DNA of 64,000 nucleotides, from NCBI GenBank assembly GCA_963773875.1, contig CAVZCV010000011.1, positions 62,001 to 126,000 on the forward strand. Reading direction: 5' to 3'. The notes under the pieces were generated by a model. It ran no database searches. It saw only the letters and a program-made list of their open reading frames with translations, and was not told the origin of the DNA. Source of the stretch: CAVTYH01 sp963773875. Its GTDB lineage: Bacteria > Planctomycetota > Planctomycetia > Pirellulales > JADZDJ01. Both the position numbers and the translations under genes were made by a program. This document shows, piece after piece, positions 36,180-45,889 of this stretch (position 1 is its first letter; every line of letters begins with the position of its first letter).

Positions 36180-36954
36180 CTAGCACGGCAGCTTCGGACT
36201 CGCCAATGGTAATGATTTGGCATTCCGCGACGAGAATTTTGTCGGAATAAGCGCCGTATGTCTGGGATGAGAATCGCGTAATACAAATACATACAACATC
36301 AAAGAGAACAGAATCACCAACAAACCAATTAACACGAAAGTTACCATGGCGCTTGGATATCGATGAATTCGCCGGTACGTGCCATAACTGGGCACGGCGG
36401 AATTCACGAACTCGACCGCCTCGACTGGAGCGATCAACTCAGCCGGCGGAGCGGTTTGAGCGGGCGGCCTCTCAATTTGTGGTCGCTCGAAGACTGCCGC
36501 AGCATATTTCCACTCTGGCCAATTATTTCGCCAAACGAGAGCTGTCGGCGGAATCATGCCTTGCGAAAGCCATTGCAGTAAGCTTTCAGGGGCCGCCGGT
36601 CCCCAGCGCTGCCCATCTGGCAAATGGACATACCAAATTGCGTCATGCCTGCCCAAATCCTGCAAAGGACTTTCTGCGCCAATGTGGGAGTTTGCAGTAG
36701 CCGCCGGCGAGGGTGTTCTGGGCAAATGATCATCAAAAACAACAAGGTCGTCGACGCGGTCCACGGCCTCGACGGCTTGGCCGATTTGCGATCGACTGGA
36801 ATCAGTCGACCGGCCTGCCGAGTGCAATATTTCCAGAGTTTTCCGACGGAATCCGCATCCTCACACCGCATTTCGGGCACACGCCTTTCTTTCCAGCAAG
36901 AAAGGACTTGACGTGCAGTTTATGCCCATTAGGACAGTTGAATTTGATGCCCAT
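36180..36954 (-). CDS. Zinc-ribbon/GYF_2 domain membrane protein, frameshifted
   Basis: The N-terminal frame (MGIKFNCPNGHKLHVKSF, ending MRIPSENSGNIA) is a zinc-ribbon with C.xxGH and CPKC. It hits a TGA at 36802. The other frame, open from about 36860, contains the GYF_2 domain (WYVHLPDGQRWGP, SLLQWLSQGMIPPTALVWR, WPEWKYAAAVF) and one membrane helix (MVTFVLIGLLVILFSLMLYVF) near the end. Planctomycete members put exactly this ribbon and GYF_2 domain in one polypeptide, so a single indel between about 36800 and 36860 is likely. GYF_2 domains bind proline-rich peptides; the partner is unknown. Confidence 0.75.
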
Positions 36955-37213
36955 TTCCCAATGCGAGGCTAGGCGGAGCCACTTTGCAATATGCAACGGC
37001 ACCAACCATTAACAGAATCGAACTCGATAGATACTTCCACCATAGATATGATGCCGCGCTGGCTAAAGTGATGCAAGTTTCGCATTGCATACACTAACCC
37101 GTTGTTGCCGCGGTAGCATTCCCGGTCCGGCCAATCACAGCCACTAATCGGAGCCTGACACCCGTAACAACGTCGGCGCATTCGCCGTGGCTTTTCCGTT
37201 CTTGCCTGATGAA

Positions 37214-37567
37214 CTAGAACGCTGCCAGTGCGTCGGCTTCGTCGTCCTTGATGTCGAACAGCTTGTTCAACTTGGTGATGGCGAACACTTCGTAGATTTC
37301 CGGTCGAATGTTGCTAAGTTTCAGTCGGCCGGCGTTGGCTTTCACCTTTTTGTCGAGCGTGATCAATTTCCCCAGCGCCGCACTTGATAGAAATTCGACG
37401 TTCGAAAAATTGAGAAGCAGGTTTTTGCGCTTTTCCTGTTCGACGAGCTTGAACATCTCCGTGCCAAGTTCTTGGATGTTGGCCTCATCCAGAATCTTGC
37501 GGTCGACGAAGCGCACCACGGTCACTTCGCCCATTTGTGCCACTTCAATTCGCCGGTGTCCGGCCAT
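37214..37567 (-). CDS. STAS domain anti-sigma factor antagonist
   Basis: This 117-residue STAS protein starts MAGHRRIEVAQMGEVTVVRF and has NLLLNFSNVEFLSSAALGKLITL, in which one Ser of FLSSAALG is the phosphorylatable residue typical of SpoIIAA/RsbV-like antagonists, and LKLSNIRPEIYEVFAITKL at the C-terminus. It would act in partner-switching control of a sigma factor; no anti-sigma kinase is adjacent. The frame is intact. Confidence 0.9.
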   Translation of the reverse strand: MAGHRRIEVAQMGEVTVVRFVDRKILDEANIQELGTEMFKLVEQEKRKNLLLNFSNVEFLSSAALGKLITLDKKVKANAGRLKLSNIRPEIYEVFAITKLNKLFDIKDDEADALAAF

Positions 37568-37963
37568 CGGATTGGTCCTGTTTAGGCTGTCTCGCTCGAC
37601 CCTGGTCTGGTCGTAAATCTAGAACCGTTATCATATTCGGCTCAGAGGTGCTGTCAAGCGCGGCGAGGAGTTGTCGGACGCGTTTCGGCGGGCCGGGGTG
37701 CTTTTGTCACGCTCGGCTTCGGGAATTTCAAGTTGCGTTAACTCAACGCGGTGTCGTTAGTTGTCAACGAGCCGCGATCCCATAACAATCTGCCTGCGCA
37801 CCTCAGGAATTCGGCTAACTGTTCGTGCTTAATACGTTTAACGTTGGAGCGCCTATCTCCCGTGCTGTTCCGGCACCGGGGTTGCGAACATTCGAGGGCA
37901 AGCCGCGTTGCTGGTCGGCGTTTTGCTTTCCTGAGCATGATTGGCGCTCCAAGAGATATTCGA
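37568..37963. other. Intergenic stretch, nothing recognised
   Basis: About 395 bases between the divergent STAS gene and the exported hypothetical. It should contain both promoters, but no clear promoter, repeat or RNA gene was identified. Confidence 0.4.
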
Positions 37964-38895
37964 ATGATGGAACCGATGAAGCTTAACAAGGGCATTCTCC
38001 ACAAATGTGCCCTAATGCTTGGAATGCCAATTGTGTTAGCAGTGACAGTTGTTCCTACTGGGGCTCGCGCTGAACAAGTTGTCGTTGGTGTAGAAAGTGG
38101 CCGAGTGTTTTCCGGAGAGATCGATAAGCGCACGAACCGCGACCAGCTATGGTTGCGAACTGAAAATTCGAGTACCCAAATCTCTAGACCAATCGACTGG
38201 AAACGAGTTTCTGTCATTCGGTCTGGCGGGCGTGAATTATCGATCGAAGACTTACGCGCGAAACTTGTTCTCCAAAATGTGGCAAAAACAACCAATACCG
38301 ATGAAAGCTCTGAGGAACTGCCGAGTCCTAAGAGCCAGACTTTGGCTACAAATCGATGACAGACAGCCAGCAGGCGCTTCTGACCAGCTGGAACTCAAGC
38401 AACTGATTGATTCTTCTCGTAACCGTAATTTGCAAATCTGCTCAATTTCGATCGATGCGAACATTGGCCACTGGTTGCGAACCGTCCAAGCCAGCGGAAT
38501 TGTCGTCCATCTATATCCGCTGAGTGGATCTGGCCAGGTTGTGCCGGTCGATGGGACGCTTGACGTGGAACTTATTTCGGATGTTCCGCCTGGGGTACCA
38601 ACGGGAACACCCCTCCCACAAATTGCGCTGGACGGTTCGAGTCACTCCCGACCAATTCGGCGCAGATGGCGCCGTCTTTAAATTCCCTTTCCAATCGGTC
38701 CACCCGGAGTTCGACCTCAAATACGGACCTTGGGGTGTTGTCCACGCCAAACTTAGCGTGCCTGGCAATGGAACCTTTGAAGCCAGCGACTCGATGGTTC
38801 GCATCCGACCATACAGCGAAGTCCGCGACCGATCGCAGCAGATTAACGGCCAGAGGTTTTTCAATACTGAACGTGTCGAGCGCTGGGGTCGATAA
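37964..38895 (+). CDS. Exported hypothetical protein, frameshifted twice
   Basis: The ATG at 37964 opens a signal peptide (ILHKCALMLGMPIVLAVTVVPTGARA). Frame one continues GVESGRVFSGEIDKRTNRDQLWLRT...IDWKRVSVIRSGGRELSIEDLRA. It stops at 38359, frame two carries LKQLIDSSRNRNLQICSISIDANIGHWLRTVQASGIVVHLYP. A third frame from about 38615 gives LRWTVRVTPDQFGADGAVFKFPFQSVHPEFDLKYGPWGVVHAKLSVPGN, ending SEVRDRSQQING...RVERWGR at 38895. The pieces join smoothly and read as one exported protein of about 305 residues. I do not recognise the family. Confidence 0.5.
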
Positions 38896-38908
38896 GCTGC
38901 ATCCCGCT

Positions 38909-39187
38909 CTATCCGCCCGGCTTCTTCATCGCCAGGCTGTGTAAAATGCACACGCCGCCGATCGACATCAGCGACCATCCGAGCCATGTCGGTGGATGAA
39001 TGACTTTTTTGACGCTCGATGTCGGCAATATCGCAGCCATTCCGCTGGTAGCCGCCGATGACGAATGGCTGGCCAGAAACCGCGTCGTCTTTTCGTTCAG
39101 CGTCACCGAATCGACAATCCGAAACTGAACGCCTAAGAGCAACAAGAAGATACCCACCATGAAGAACTGGTTGCGGTTGAATTCCAT
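38909..39187 (-). CDS. Small two-helix membrane protein
   Basis: This 92-residue protein has helices near residues 8-25 (FFMVGIFLLLLGVQFRIVD) and 68-85 (LGWSLMSIGGVCILHSL), joined by a polar loop of about 40 residues. I do not recognise the family. It ends 14 bases from the stop of the convergent exported hypothetical and starts about 300 bases from the divergent SH3 gene. The stretch between, 39188-39485, shows nothing specific. Confidence 0.5.
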   Translation of the reverse strand: MEFNRNQFFMVGIFLLLLGVQFRIVDSVTLNEKTTRFLASHSSSAATSGMAAILPTSSVKKVIHPPTWLGWSLMSIGGVCILHSLAMKKPGG

Positions 39188-39485
39188 GGTCGAAGACCTT
39201 CAATGGGAGCACTGACAATATCCGGGCGTGCCCAATAGATTTGCCCGTCGTCCAGTGATATCGAATCCATCTCGCTAGCGTCTTGACCCAAGCTGCCGAC
39301 CTGACGGATAAGGCAAACTTTCCGGATGCACGGAATTGAGCGCACGCAGCACGGGGCCGCATTGCACAGAGCGAATCGCTCTTGAGTCGATCGCCTCCTT
39401 TCGTTACAAGCCCACCTCGTAGCGGACTACCGCTGCGCTTTTCTTCACGCGTTCGCGACTTTCTTATCTGATCAGGAGTTTCCCG

Positions 39486-40757
39486 ATGCGCTCGTTTAGC
39501 GGCATCGCCACTGTTGCCTGCGCGGCATTTATTTTGCTGTGCACTTCCCCAGACAACGCGGTCGGTGGCGAGCAGTTTCCATATACCGCCTATGTCAACT
39601 CTAACGATGTTTACATCCGCAGCGGCCCGGGAAAGAACTATTACCCCACAGAGAAGCTCGCCAAAGGCGAAACGGTCGAGATCTATCGCCACGATCCCGG
39701 CGGCTGGTATGCCATTCGTCCACCGCAGGGCAGCTTTAATTGGGTTCCTGCCGACGCTCTGAAGCCGCACGGCGATCGCCTGGCGACGGTCGATAAAGAC
39801 CGCACCCTGTGCTTTGTGGGCACCAGATTCAGCAACGCGCACGATGTCCATCAGGTGCGGCTCGATAAGGGCGAAGAAGTTGAAATTCTGGACGTGAAAC
39901 AAATTGGCGATGGCGCCGATGCCAAAGCGTGGTGCCAAATAGCGCCGCCATCGGGCGAATTCCGCTGGGTGTTTGGCAAATTCGTCGACCGAGAACCACC
40001 GACAGGCCTGTCGACCAAGGCCAACGAAGATCGCACCAGCCGTAAGTCCGACGCGTCGGATGAACGCGATGCGCCGCGCCGTTCAAATGATGCCGACGAT
40101 CACACCGCCCAACGCTCTGGTTGGACGGCAAAGAATGCCGGCGCGACATCATCCTCAGGTCGCGATTCAAGCTGGACGAAAGGCAAGAAAATCGCCGTCG
40201 ACGATCGTCCCACTCCCCCCTCTGCCGATCCGTTTCAAGCGGAACTCGATTCCATCGACATCGAACTTTCGAAAATGGCATCCGATGATCCGTCAACATG
40301 GGAATGCACCGCCCTTCGTCGTCGTGCGGAAAATACGTTGGCCCGGTCTGAAACCGCACTCGAGCGTGGCAAAGTACGACTTATTCTGAACCGCATTGCA
40401 CGAATGGAAGACGTCAAACGGCGTAATGACCTGCTCAGTCAGCCAGGCAATGCGAGCATGATTGCCGCCGCTCGCGAGTCGATCATTCCGAACGATCAAC
40501 CGGGCCGTTACGACAGCATCGGCAAATTGATGCCCGTCGTTTCGTACGCGCAGCGGCCGAACACGCCGAAATTTGCCCTCGTCGATGGAACGAACCAAGT
40601 CGTTTCGTTTATCAGTCCGGCGCCGGGGGTTAATCTGCAGCCGTATGTCGGCAAAGAGGTGGGCATCAGCGGCCAACGCGGCTTCATGCCCGAACTGCAA
40701 AAGCCCCACGTCACAGCCATGCGTGTGAATGTGATCGACGGCTCCACGCTTCGATAA
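39486..40757 (+). CDS. Exported SH3-domain protein
   Basis: After a signal peptide (MRSFSGIATVACAAFILLCTS...) a bacterial SH3 domain at about residues 30-95 shows AYVNSNDVYIRSGPGKNYYPTEKLAKGETVEIY and GWYAIRPPQGSFNWVPADAL. A second, diverged copy at about residues 100-170 has EEVEILDVKQIGD and WCQIAPPSGEFRWVFGKFVD. A charged, disordered linker (190-250) follows, then a region with a helix AELDSIDIELSKMASDDPSTWECTALRRRAE and a C-terminal beta-rich module (YDSIGKLMPVVSYAQRPNTPKFALVDGTNQVVSFI). It is likely an envelope protein binding peptidoglycan or protein; the frame is intact. Confidence 0.8.
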   Translation: MRSFSGIATVACAAFILLCTSPDNAVGGEQFPYTAYVNSNDVYIRSGPGKNYYPTEKLAKGETVEIYRHDPGGWYAIRPPQGSFNWVPADALKPHGDRLATVDKDRTLCFVGTRFSNAHDVHQVRLDKGEEVEILDVKQIGDGADAKAWCQIAPPSGEFRWVFGKFVDREPPTGLSTKANEDRTSRKSDASDERDAPRRSNDADDHTAQRSGWTAKNAGATSSSGRDSSWTKGKKIAVDDRPTPPSADPFQAELDSIDIELSKMASDDPSTWECTALRRRAENTLARSETALERGKVRLILNRIARMEDVKRRNDLLSQPGNASMIAAARESIIPNDQPGRYDSIGKLMPVVSYAQRPNTPKFALVDGTNQVVSFISPAPGVNLQPYVGKEVGISGQRGFMPELQKPHVTAMRVNVIDGSTLR

Positions 40758-40810
40758 TAGATCCGTAATGCGAGCGCACGGTTAAGAGGCGAGCAAGCGA
40801 TCTAACCGAG

Positions 40811-40894
40811 TGCGGTTGAGAGGACTTGAACCTCCACGGGATTGCTCCCACAAGCTCCTGAGGCTTGCGCGTCTGCCAGTTCCGCCACAACCGC
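40811..40894 (-). tRNA. tRNA-Leu (anticodon CAG)
   Basis: On the minus strand the 7-bp acceptor stem (GCGGTTG with CAACCGC, discriminator A) encloses a leucine-type class II tRNA. It has a D-arm TGGCGGAACTGGCAGACGC, an anticodon stem CAAGC/GCTTG around loop CTCAGGA with anticodon CAG, a variable arm TGGGAGCAATCCCG and a T-arm AGGTTCAAGTCCT. Length 84 bases; no CCA encoded. Confidence 0.95.
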
Positions 40895-41031
40895 GTGTTG
40901 ATTGGCAAGCTTTCCAATTTATAGAGCGGGCCCACACGCGGCAAGGGTTCGCTGCTCTCCGCATTGCCTGCAACGGAAAGGCTGATCGATTGTTGCCGCG
41001 TGCCGCAAGCGCGGCATCATTCGAATTGTCA

Positions 41032-41367
41032 TCAATATCTCGGCACATTCGGATCAATCTCCTGCGACCACGCGTCAATCCCGCCGGTCATGTTCTGCGC
41101 CAGCTTATATCCCTGTTCGCGCAGCCAGCGCACCACTCGCATACTCCGTCCGCCGTGATGGCAGTGCACGACGATAGGACGCTGTCGATACGGTTCAAGC
41201 TCGCCCAATCGATCGGCAATTTCGCTCATTGGAACTAGTTTCGCCGCTGCGATCTTCGCGGTTGCATGCTCATCCGGCTCGCGGCAATCGATGAACAAAA
41301 GATCCTCGCCGGCGTCGAGCTTCTGTTTGACGGACCGGCAATCGATTTCCATCGGTATTGGTTGCAT
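41032..41367 (-). CDS. Rhodanese-like sulfurtransferase domain protein
   Basis: This 111-residue rhodanese domain starts MQPIPMEIDCRSVKQKLDAG and contains LFIDCREPDEHATAKI, PIVVHCHHGGRSMRVVRWL, NMTGGIDAWSQEID. The HCHHGGRS loop carries the active-site Cys, so it is probably catalytic and transfers sulfane sulfur in the cytoplasm. It ends at 41032, near the tRNA-Leu gene, and lies upstream of the SRPBCC gene on the same strand. Confidence 0.9.
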   Translation of the reverse strand: MQPIPMEIDCRSVKQKLDAGEDLLFIDCREPDEHATAKIAAAKLVPMSEIADRLGELEPYRQRPIVVHCHHGGRSMRVVRWLREQGYKLAQNMTGGIDAWSQEIDPNVPRY

Positions 41368-41399
41368 AGGATTGTTTGTAATTCAAAGAACCTCGGTCG

Positions 41400-41858
41400 T
41401 TATTGAGTACTGAGCCACGCTGCCAATCCCTTTTCTCCACGTTGCATTACGTAATTGTGATTCCACGCGAACAACCACTTGAGCAGCGGCGAGAGCCGAT
41501 TCAGCCAACGGCCTTGCGTGGTCACATCCCAATAAATAATGACCTCAGTGCCGTCACGGTGCGGCCGGAAGACGAATCGGCCATGCCCGACTAAATCGCC
41601 GACTGCGTCGAATGCCAGCTCGCGCGGGCAGTCCGACTTCGTGATCGTCGTCACATATTCGAGCGAATATGGCAAGATGCCGTGTACAACTCGTTTGCCT
41701 TGAGCGCCAACGCCGCGTGGATTGTCCGGCGTCAGGCATTCGTAGCTCAAAATGTTGGGCCACCAACGCGGATAGTCTTCGGCCGCATTAATTGCCCCCC
41801 AAACCCGCTCGACCGGCTGGTTGAGCTGCCATGTGGTGATGAAACTGTACTCGGCCAT
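41400..41858 (-). CDS. SRPBCC (START/polyketide cyclase-like) protein
   Basis: A 152-residue SRPBCC fold: MAEYSFITTWQLNQPVERVWGAINAAEDYPRWWPNIL, GVGAQGKRVVHGILPYSLEYVTTI, LVGHGRFVFRPHRDGTEVIIYWDVTTQGRWLNRLSPLLKWLF. It probably binds a hydrophobic ligand; the ligand is unknown. The open frame extends far upstream, antisense to penicillin acylase, but MAEYSF at 41858 is a typical start, and no coding pattern is seen beyond it. It is divergent from the acylase gene. Confidence 0.85.
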   Translation of the reverse strand: MAEYSFITTWQLNQPVERVWGAINAAEDYPRWWPNILSYECLTPDNPRGVGAQGKRVVHGILPYSLEYVTTITKSDCPRELAFDAVGDLVGHGRFVFRPHRDGTEVIIYWDVTTQGRWLNRLSPLLKWLFAWNHNYVMQRGEKGLAAWLSTQ

Positions 41859-42053
41859 GATCGTAGAAAAGATAGCCGACCTGGCCGGCGCCGTCGATAT
41901 AACCGCTGCCTTCGTCATGCGTGTTGCAGTTTCGCACTCACAGCCGACGAAGTTACGTTTGAGTGTCATCGATTCGCCGCATGGGTTGATCGCCAATCGC
42001 GGTCTAATCGCCGCTCCTTGCCTCCTGCCAATCACGTACCGCCAGCCAACTTC

Positions 42054-44315
42054 ATGCAACGCCTGCCGCTGAAACATGCCCGACGCCGGCTGGAGGCGTT
42101 TCGCGATGAGCACGGCGTGCCGCACATCGTGGCGGGCTCCTGGCGGGCATCGCTCTACGGCCTTGGCTATTTGCATGCACTCGATCGTCCCACTCAAATG
42201 CTGTTCGCGCGCGCCATGGCCAGCGGCCGTTCGGCGGAGTTGATTTCCGATAAGCCCGAACTCTTGGAAACCGATCGCTTCTTTCGCCGCGCCGGCCTGC
42301 ACCTGCGGCTCGATGAAGAAGTTCGCCGGCTTGACGACAACACTTTCGGCGATGTCACTGCCTATTGCGAAGGCGTGAACGATGGCCTTCGCGAAGCTGG
42401 CCGTTCGTTGCCCATGTGGGCCACTGGCTTTCGACCTTCGCCGTGGAATCAACAGTCGGTGCTTTTGATCGGCAACCTGCTCAGCTATGGCGGATTGGCC
42501 GTTGGTCAACAGCAAAGCGAACGGTTGCTGGTGGAACTCATTCAGACAGGCATCGACGACACGCGCATGCGCGAGCTTTTCTCGCCGCACTTGGATCGCG
42601 TGAATCTGGAACTTTTGCGACGTGTGAAAATCGCCAGTCAACTTTCCAACGAAGCCATCGAACTGATCACCGACCTGCCGCGCCTGGCGGGCAGCAATGC
42701 CTGGGTCGTCGCGCCCTCCCGCAGTGCCACGGGCCACGCATTGCTTGCGTCCGATCCGCATTTGGAAGTCAACCGCTTGCCCGCCATCTGGTACGAGGCC
42801 GTGCTGCGCTGGGGCGACAATTACGTAATGGGCGCCACACTGCCCGGTTGCCCTCTGTTCGGTGTAGGCCGCACGCACCGCCTGGCTTGGGGCGTTACGT
42901 ACATGAAAGGCGACGCAATCGATTTTTTCATCGAAGATTGCCGTCCGGGCGGCACCAGCGGCTGGCAATATCGCCGCGGCCAGGAATGGCGCGATTTCGA
43001 ATTGCGCAACGAAGTCATCCAGCGCAAATCGGGCCAGCCGCAAACGCTGCGCGTCTATTCCAACCCGCAAGGCACGCTCGAATCCGATCCCAATGGCTCC
43101 GGCGCCGGCTATTTCCTGACTTTCAATTGGATTGGCAACAGCGAAGGCGCATCGCAATCGATTGGCACATGGCTGCAACTTGTCAGCTGCACCGCAGCGC
43201 TCGACGCGATGGATGTCGTGCAGCGCTGCCCACAGCCGACGCTGAACTGGATGTTCGCCGATCGCGAGGGCAACATTGGCATGCAAGGGGGCGGCTGGAT
43301 GCCCAAACGCAATCCGGCCAACAGCGGCCTTGTGCCTGTGCCGGCCTGGGATGAAGCCAACCACTGGCGCGGCCGCATCGAACCGTACCATCTGCCGCGC
43401 ATCTACAATCCGCCGGAAGGCTTCATTGCCACGGCAAACGAAAACATCAACGAAATTAGCGGTTCGCCGCTGGTGACGATGCCGGTGCCCGACTATCGCA
43501 AGCGGCGAATTGTCCAGCGGCTTGGCCAATTGCCGCATGCCACGCTCACCGAAATGCAGCAATTGCAATACGACGTGGTGAGCATGCAAGCCCGCGACCT
43601 CTTGAAGATTTTCCTGCCGCATCTGCCCGAGGGTTCGCTGCAAAAGCGGCTGGCGGAGTGGGACTTTAGTTATTCGCCAGGCAGTCTGGAAGCGACGCTG
43701 TTCACTAAACTCTATCGCAACGTCCTGCTGGAAATCTTTGGCGAAGCGCCGCATCGCGAAGGGGGCGGCATTGGCTGGCGACGCATGCTGTATTTGGCGT
43801 CGCGGTTCGGATTCTCGATGATGGTGCTTACGTGCATCGATCGCTTGCTGTTGCAGGAAAACTCGCGCTGGTGGATCGAGCGCGATAAAGGCGAGATGAT
43901 TCGTCATGCCGCGGAAAAACTCGTCGGCGAGCCCGACGTGCCCTGGGGCCAGTTCAACTCGTTCCGGTTCGTGAATCGCTTCATGCGCGATCGCCGGATG
44001 GGCCGGTACCTCGGCTTTCACACGGGCGATATGCCGATGCCCGGCTGCCATGCTACGCCATTTCAAGGTCACTTGCTGACCACAGCCACGCGGGAGTCGA
44101 CCTTCGCCCCGTCGTATCACTTTGTTACCGATTTGGGCACCGACGAAGCCTGGACCAACCTGCCCGGCGGCCCGAGTGAAAGCCGCTTCTCGGCGTTTTA
44201 TAAGAACGACATCGTTCGCTGGCAGACCGGTACTTACAAGCGACTCGCGCCGGTGCAGAGCACTCTCGGCAATCCGGTGGAGCGAATGGGTGGAAATGAA
44301 GGCGCGAGCGGCTGA
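42054..44315 (+). CDS. Penicillin acylase family Ntn-hydrolase
   Basis: A 753-residue acylase of the penicillin amidase superfamily. It begins RRRLEAFRDEHGVPHIVAGSWRASLYGLGYLHALDRPTQM, the usual alpha-chain entry. The nucleophile is Ser214 in AGSNAWVV, so autocleavage before Ser214 would give a beta chain starting SNAWVV. Other motifs are LLASDPHLEVNRLPAIWYE, GATLPGCPLFGVGRTHRLAWGVTY, MQGGGWMPKRNPANSGLVPVPAWD and GFIATANENIN. No signal peptide precedes the first motif in any start, unusual for a family usually exported; the upstream open frame is not hydrophobic. The substrate is unknown (penicillins, acyl-homoserine lactones and others are possible). Confidence 0.9.
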   Translation: MQRLPLKHARRRLEAFRDEHGVPHIVAGSWRASLYGLGYLHALDRPTQMLFARAMASGRSAELISDKPELLETDRFFRRAGLHLRLDEEVRRLDDNTFGDVTAYCEGVNDGLREAGRSLPMWATGFRPSPWNQQSVLLIGNLLSYGGLAVGQQQSERLLVELIQTGIDDTRMRELFSPHLDRVNLELLRRVKIASQLSNEAIELITDLPRLAGSNAWVVAPSRSATGHALLASDPHLEVNRLPAIWYEAVLRWGDNYVMGATLPGCPLFGVGRTHRLAWGVTYMKGDAIDFFIEDCRPGGTSGWQYRRGQEWRDFELRNEVIQRKSGQPQTLRVYSNPQGTLESDPNGSGAGYFLTFNWIGNSEGASQSIGTWLQLVSCTAALDAMDVVQRCPQPTLNWMFADREGNIGMQGGGWMPKRNPANSGLVPVPAWDEANHWRGRIEPYHLPRIYNPPEGFIATANENINEISGSPLVTMPVPDYRKRRIVQRLGQLPHATLTEMQQLQYDVVSMQARDLLKIFLPHLPEGSLQKRLAEWDFSYSPGSLEATLFTKLYRNVLLEIFGEAPHREGGGIGWRRMLYLASRFGFSMMVLTCIDRLLLQENSRWWIERDKGEMIRHAAEKLVGEPDVPWGQFNSFRFVNRFMRDRRMGRYLGFHTGDMPMPGCHATPFQGHLLTTATRESTFAPSYHFVTDLGTDEAWTNLPGGPSESRFSAFYKNDIVRWQTGTYKRLAPVQSTLGNPVERMGGNEGASG

Positions 44316-45057
44316 TTGGGTGCTGGGGTAATTCATTTTGTTGTTCTCTTCTTTGACGCGTCGCTGCGGCCACTTTTACTGCTTACTACTCACTGCTCAC
44401 GTTCTTTCAATCCACATTTCGAAAAACCTCGGGAAAAACAGCTCCGGGAGAAAACCGATGAAGCATCGGATGAATTCGATCGCGTCTTCTTCGAGAAATA
44501 CGCCTGCCATTCCCCCGCCACCGCGATTTTCCTGTTTTCGTGTGAAATAACTGCAGCGCGCTTTTCAACCTGTGTAGCAGTTTTTGCCAATTTCATGCCG
44601 AGTAATTTCATAGTTATTTCACTCTCCGCTTTCGGTCCTCCAAGTTGGCCCAGAATTCTCGATCGGTTTGCGGTGGTTCTTTCACGCGATGACTGCGCAA
44701 CGCCTGGTCACCTCTGGGACGAATTCTCCGCGTCCGTCGTCGGCTTCACACTCATGCAACTGCTGGCGGCGACTGTGTACCCGATGGCGCAATCCGGCAT
44801 AGCGAAACCACTTGCCACATAGCTACATTTCGTATTGTAGTGTACATACGACAATTGTCAATGGCCGTTTTTTGCCATTCGGAAAAGATTTTTGCGAACA
44901 AAAAATCGCGACAAACTGCTCGCTTTGGACACAGGCATTACGAACGATTCACGCTAATTATAAGCCTGGACACTTGGCTTGACGTGTTGGCGTACAATAA
45001 CGGGCGATACCAGGCTCTGACCCGATGCAGAGTTCACTTTTCGGGAGAATTTATTCG
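44316..45057. other. Intergenic stretch with a GTGAAAT-type repeat
   Basis: About 740 bases without a supportable gene. It contains the 81-bp repeat element copy 2 (44542-44622) and a simple ACTACTCACTGCTCAC-type repeat near 44385. The open frames here lack coding pattern. Confidence 0.55.
44542..44622. repeat. 81-bp element with GTGAAAT inverted ends, copy 2
   Basis: Begins GTGAAATAACTGCAGC and ends ATAGTTATTTCAC, giving inverted ends GTGAAATAACTG and GTGAAATAACTA. Length and end sequences match copy 1 at 26438-26518, while the middle differs. Confidence 0.4.
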
Positions 45058-45678
45058 ATGTCCGAAATTTCCAGCGATGTCGCGTTTACGGCGGCCGTGA
45101 AGACCATCCAAGAGCAGAAGGGCTCGCGGACGCAGTACGCGGAAATGGAGCAAGATGGCGGCTGGCAAACGACGGTCACGCCGGGGCTGGCCCAGTTCAT
45201 CGCCGGCCTGGACATGTTTTACCTGGGCACCGCCAATGCCGCCGGCCAGCCGTACATTCAATACCGCGGCGGCACGCCCGGTTTCTTGAAGCCGCTCGAT
45301 GAGCACACGCTGGGCTTCGCCGACTTCGGCGGCAATCGCCAGTACATCACACTGGGCAATCTGTCCGAAAACCCCAAGGCGTTTATTTTCTTGATGGATT
45401 ACGTGAACAGCCGCCGTGTGAAACTATGGGGCACCGCCAAAGTGGTCGAAAACGATCCCGCCCTCATCGAACGCCTGCGCGATCCCGATTACCGCAAAAA
45501 ACCCGAACGCGCAATTCTATTCACGCTTTCCGCCTGGGACATCAACTGCCCGCAACATATCCACAAACGAATACCGCTAAAACAAATTGCACCGGTGATC
45601 GAGCGGCTTGAAGGGCGAGTCCGCGAGTTGGAGGCGGAGTTGGCGAGAGTTCGGGCGATTGGTTCCACTGGTGCCTGA
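45058..45678 (+). CDS. Pyridoxamine 5'-phosphate oxidase-fold protein
   Basis: This 206-residue protein has a split-barrel flavin-binding fold: FIAGLDMFYLGTANAAGQPYIQYRGG, LGFADFGGNRQYITLGNLSENPKAFIFLMDY, RRVKLWGTAKVVEND. Family members bind FMN or F420; which one is used here cannot be read from the sequence. A short coiled-coil-like helix (IERLEGRVRELEAELARVR) ends the protein. The ATG at 45058 is chosen over one at 45025. It is monocistronic. Confidence 0.88.
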   Translation: MSEISSDVAFTAAVKTIQEQKGSRTQYAEMEQDGGWQTTVTPGLAQFIAGLDMFYLGTANAAGQPYIQYRGGTPGFLKPLDEHTLGFADFGGNRQYITLGNLSENPKAFIFLMDYVNSRRVKLWGTAKVVENDPALIERLRDPDYRKKPERAILFTLSAWDINCPQHIHKRIPLKQIAPVIERLEGRVRELEAELARVRAIGSTGA

Positions 45679-45889
45679 CGATTCCGAAACAATTTGACCA
45701 AAAAACCAAAACGGCCCAAGTTGTCATTTCCCGTCGGGGAGTGAGAAGCTTAATGCACCATTTTGATCCCACCCCTCAATAAAGTGTTCGCAGTTTGAAT
45801 CGCGGTCGCCAGTTCATAGTGGCAGCGGGAGTGGGCGGGAAAAACTTTTCTTTGGTGAGGCCCTTTATCGTTGGCAATGGTCGATAGGG

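Noticed and set aside
38511..39938. 475-codon minus-strand open frame
   Set aside because: It overlaps the exported hypothetical, the small membrane protein and the SH3 gene, and shows no family motif or ribosome-binding site.
41859..44336. Long open frame antisense to penicillin acylase, continuous with the SRPBCC gene
   Set aside because: Only the last 152 codons look like a protein family; the rest mirrors the acylase and lacks motifs, so it is a GC-driven shadow.
44971..45000. Promoter TTGACG...TACAAT before the PNPOx-like gene
   Set aside because: The hexamers are only 8 bases apart, too close to be a sigma-70 promoter.
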